Shown piece after piece: positions 63,640 to 64,000 of a DNA stretch of 64,000 nucleotides (position 1 is its first letter; every line of letters starts with the position of its first letter). Position numbers and translations under genes: made by a program. The stretch is from the NCBI RefSeq assembly GCF_020085105.1, contig NC_058053.1:19038888-19102887 (forward strand), written 5' to 3'. The DNA is from Siniperca chuatsi. Its lineage: Eukaryota > Chordata > Actinopteri > Centrarchiformes > Sinipercidae. The notes below the pieces were generated by a model. It had not been told where the DNA came from and made no database searches. It worked only from the letters and a program-made list of their open reading frames with translations.

Positions 63640-63890
63640 ATACATACGGCGGACAAATTAAAGGAAAAATCTGAATAAAAGAGTGGAGAAACATATCAAA
63701 TGCAGATGCTTCTGTGCACCAGGGCTCACTGAATGGTTTGGCGAGTTTGAAAATGATGTGAATTAAATGCTACTGGCCTTTACAGTCACCAGATCTCAAC
63801 CCAGTTTCACACCTGTGGAAGATCTTGGACCACCAACGTGTAAGACAACGCTCTCCACCACCATCTCCATAAGACCAAATGATATAAACT
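63640..63890 (+). mobile_element. Tc1/mariner-type transposon remnant
   Basis: In one frame, 63773-63850 reads [20 protein letters not shown], matching the conserved WPxxSPDLNPIEHLW block of Tc1-type transposases. There is no longer open frame, so it is a dead fragment. Confidence 0.65.
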
Positions 63891-64000
63891 TTCATCTTCA
63901 CATCTATTTAGCGATGTCTGTGACTGTCTCTGATGCTATATGTCCTTTTTTTATGTCTGGCTATGTTTGATTTTCTTTCTATCTGCTGTACTCAGGTCTC

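Larger units (their letters stand above)
61468..64000 (-). other. kpna3: kpna3 intron, continuing past the window edge
   Basis: No coding exon is visible. The stretch holds a hAT-type repeat (62430-62795) and a Tc1/mariner-type remnant (about 63640-63890). It must be intronic if the missing first 38 codons of kpna3 lie further right, which the protein alignment requires. Confidence 0.7.

Noticed and set aside
61468..64000. Search for the first two kpna3 coding exons
   Set aside because: No minus-strand match to the expected MRRHRNEVTVELRK segment or the N-terminal peptide was seen, so they are taken to lie right of the window.

Overview
The window is nuclear DNA of a ray-finned fish, most likely a percomorph teleost. 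Short conserved exons with GT/AG borders lie in long AT-rich introns, CA/TG microsatellites are common, and interspersed repeats recur that I recognise from perciform genomes. I rebuilt four protein-coding genes exon by exon. The joined reading frames stay open throughout.

Layout. (1) Positions 1-21856, plus strand: a mcf2l (Dbs/Ost) Rho guanine-nucleotide exchange factor gene, entering from the left. 31 coding exons give 1,110 residues: end of a Sec14/CRAL-TRIO domain, spectrin-like helices, DH, PH and SH3. (2) Positions 24192-33869, plus strand: a complete phf11-like gene of 18 coding exons (459 residues) with an extended PHD finger and an obligatory 8-base microexon. (3) Positions 37174-44790, minus strand: complete rcbtb1, 11 coding exons, 531 residues (RCC1 repeats, BTB, BACK), with a 5' non-coding exon near 47187-47330. 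(4) Positions 52880-61467, minus strand: kpna3 (importin alpha), 15 coding exons giving 483 residues. The first ~38 residues lie to the right of 64000.

The genes do not form a pathway. mcf2l relays signals to Rho GTPases, phf11 and rcbtb1 encode a chromatin-type reader and a BTB adaptor-type protein, and kpna3 carries NLS cargo into the nucleus. phf11, rcbtb1 and kpna3 match the human 13q14 neighbourhood, but I see no arl11 or ebpl between rcbtb1 and kpna3. mcf2l, which in human lies far away at 13q34, sits directly upstream of phf11.

Between and inside the genes are many inactive mobile-element remnants: a hAT-type MITE with exact terminal repeats and a near-identical 8-bp target duplication, a long foldback element, an isolated BED zinc-finger exon, a Tc1/mariner fragment, and several families with two or three copies in this window. 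I found no rRNA, tRNA, CRISPR array or bacterial-type operon, and no clear new multi-gene system. The points most worth following are exon-level: a frame-preserving cassette exon and a possible truncated-SH3 isoform in mcf2l, the microexon and a second Cys/His mini-module in phf11, and splice donors or acceptors built on or beside TG microsatellites.
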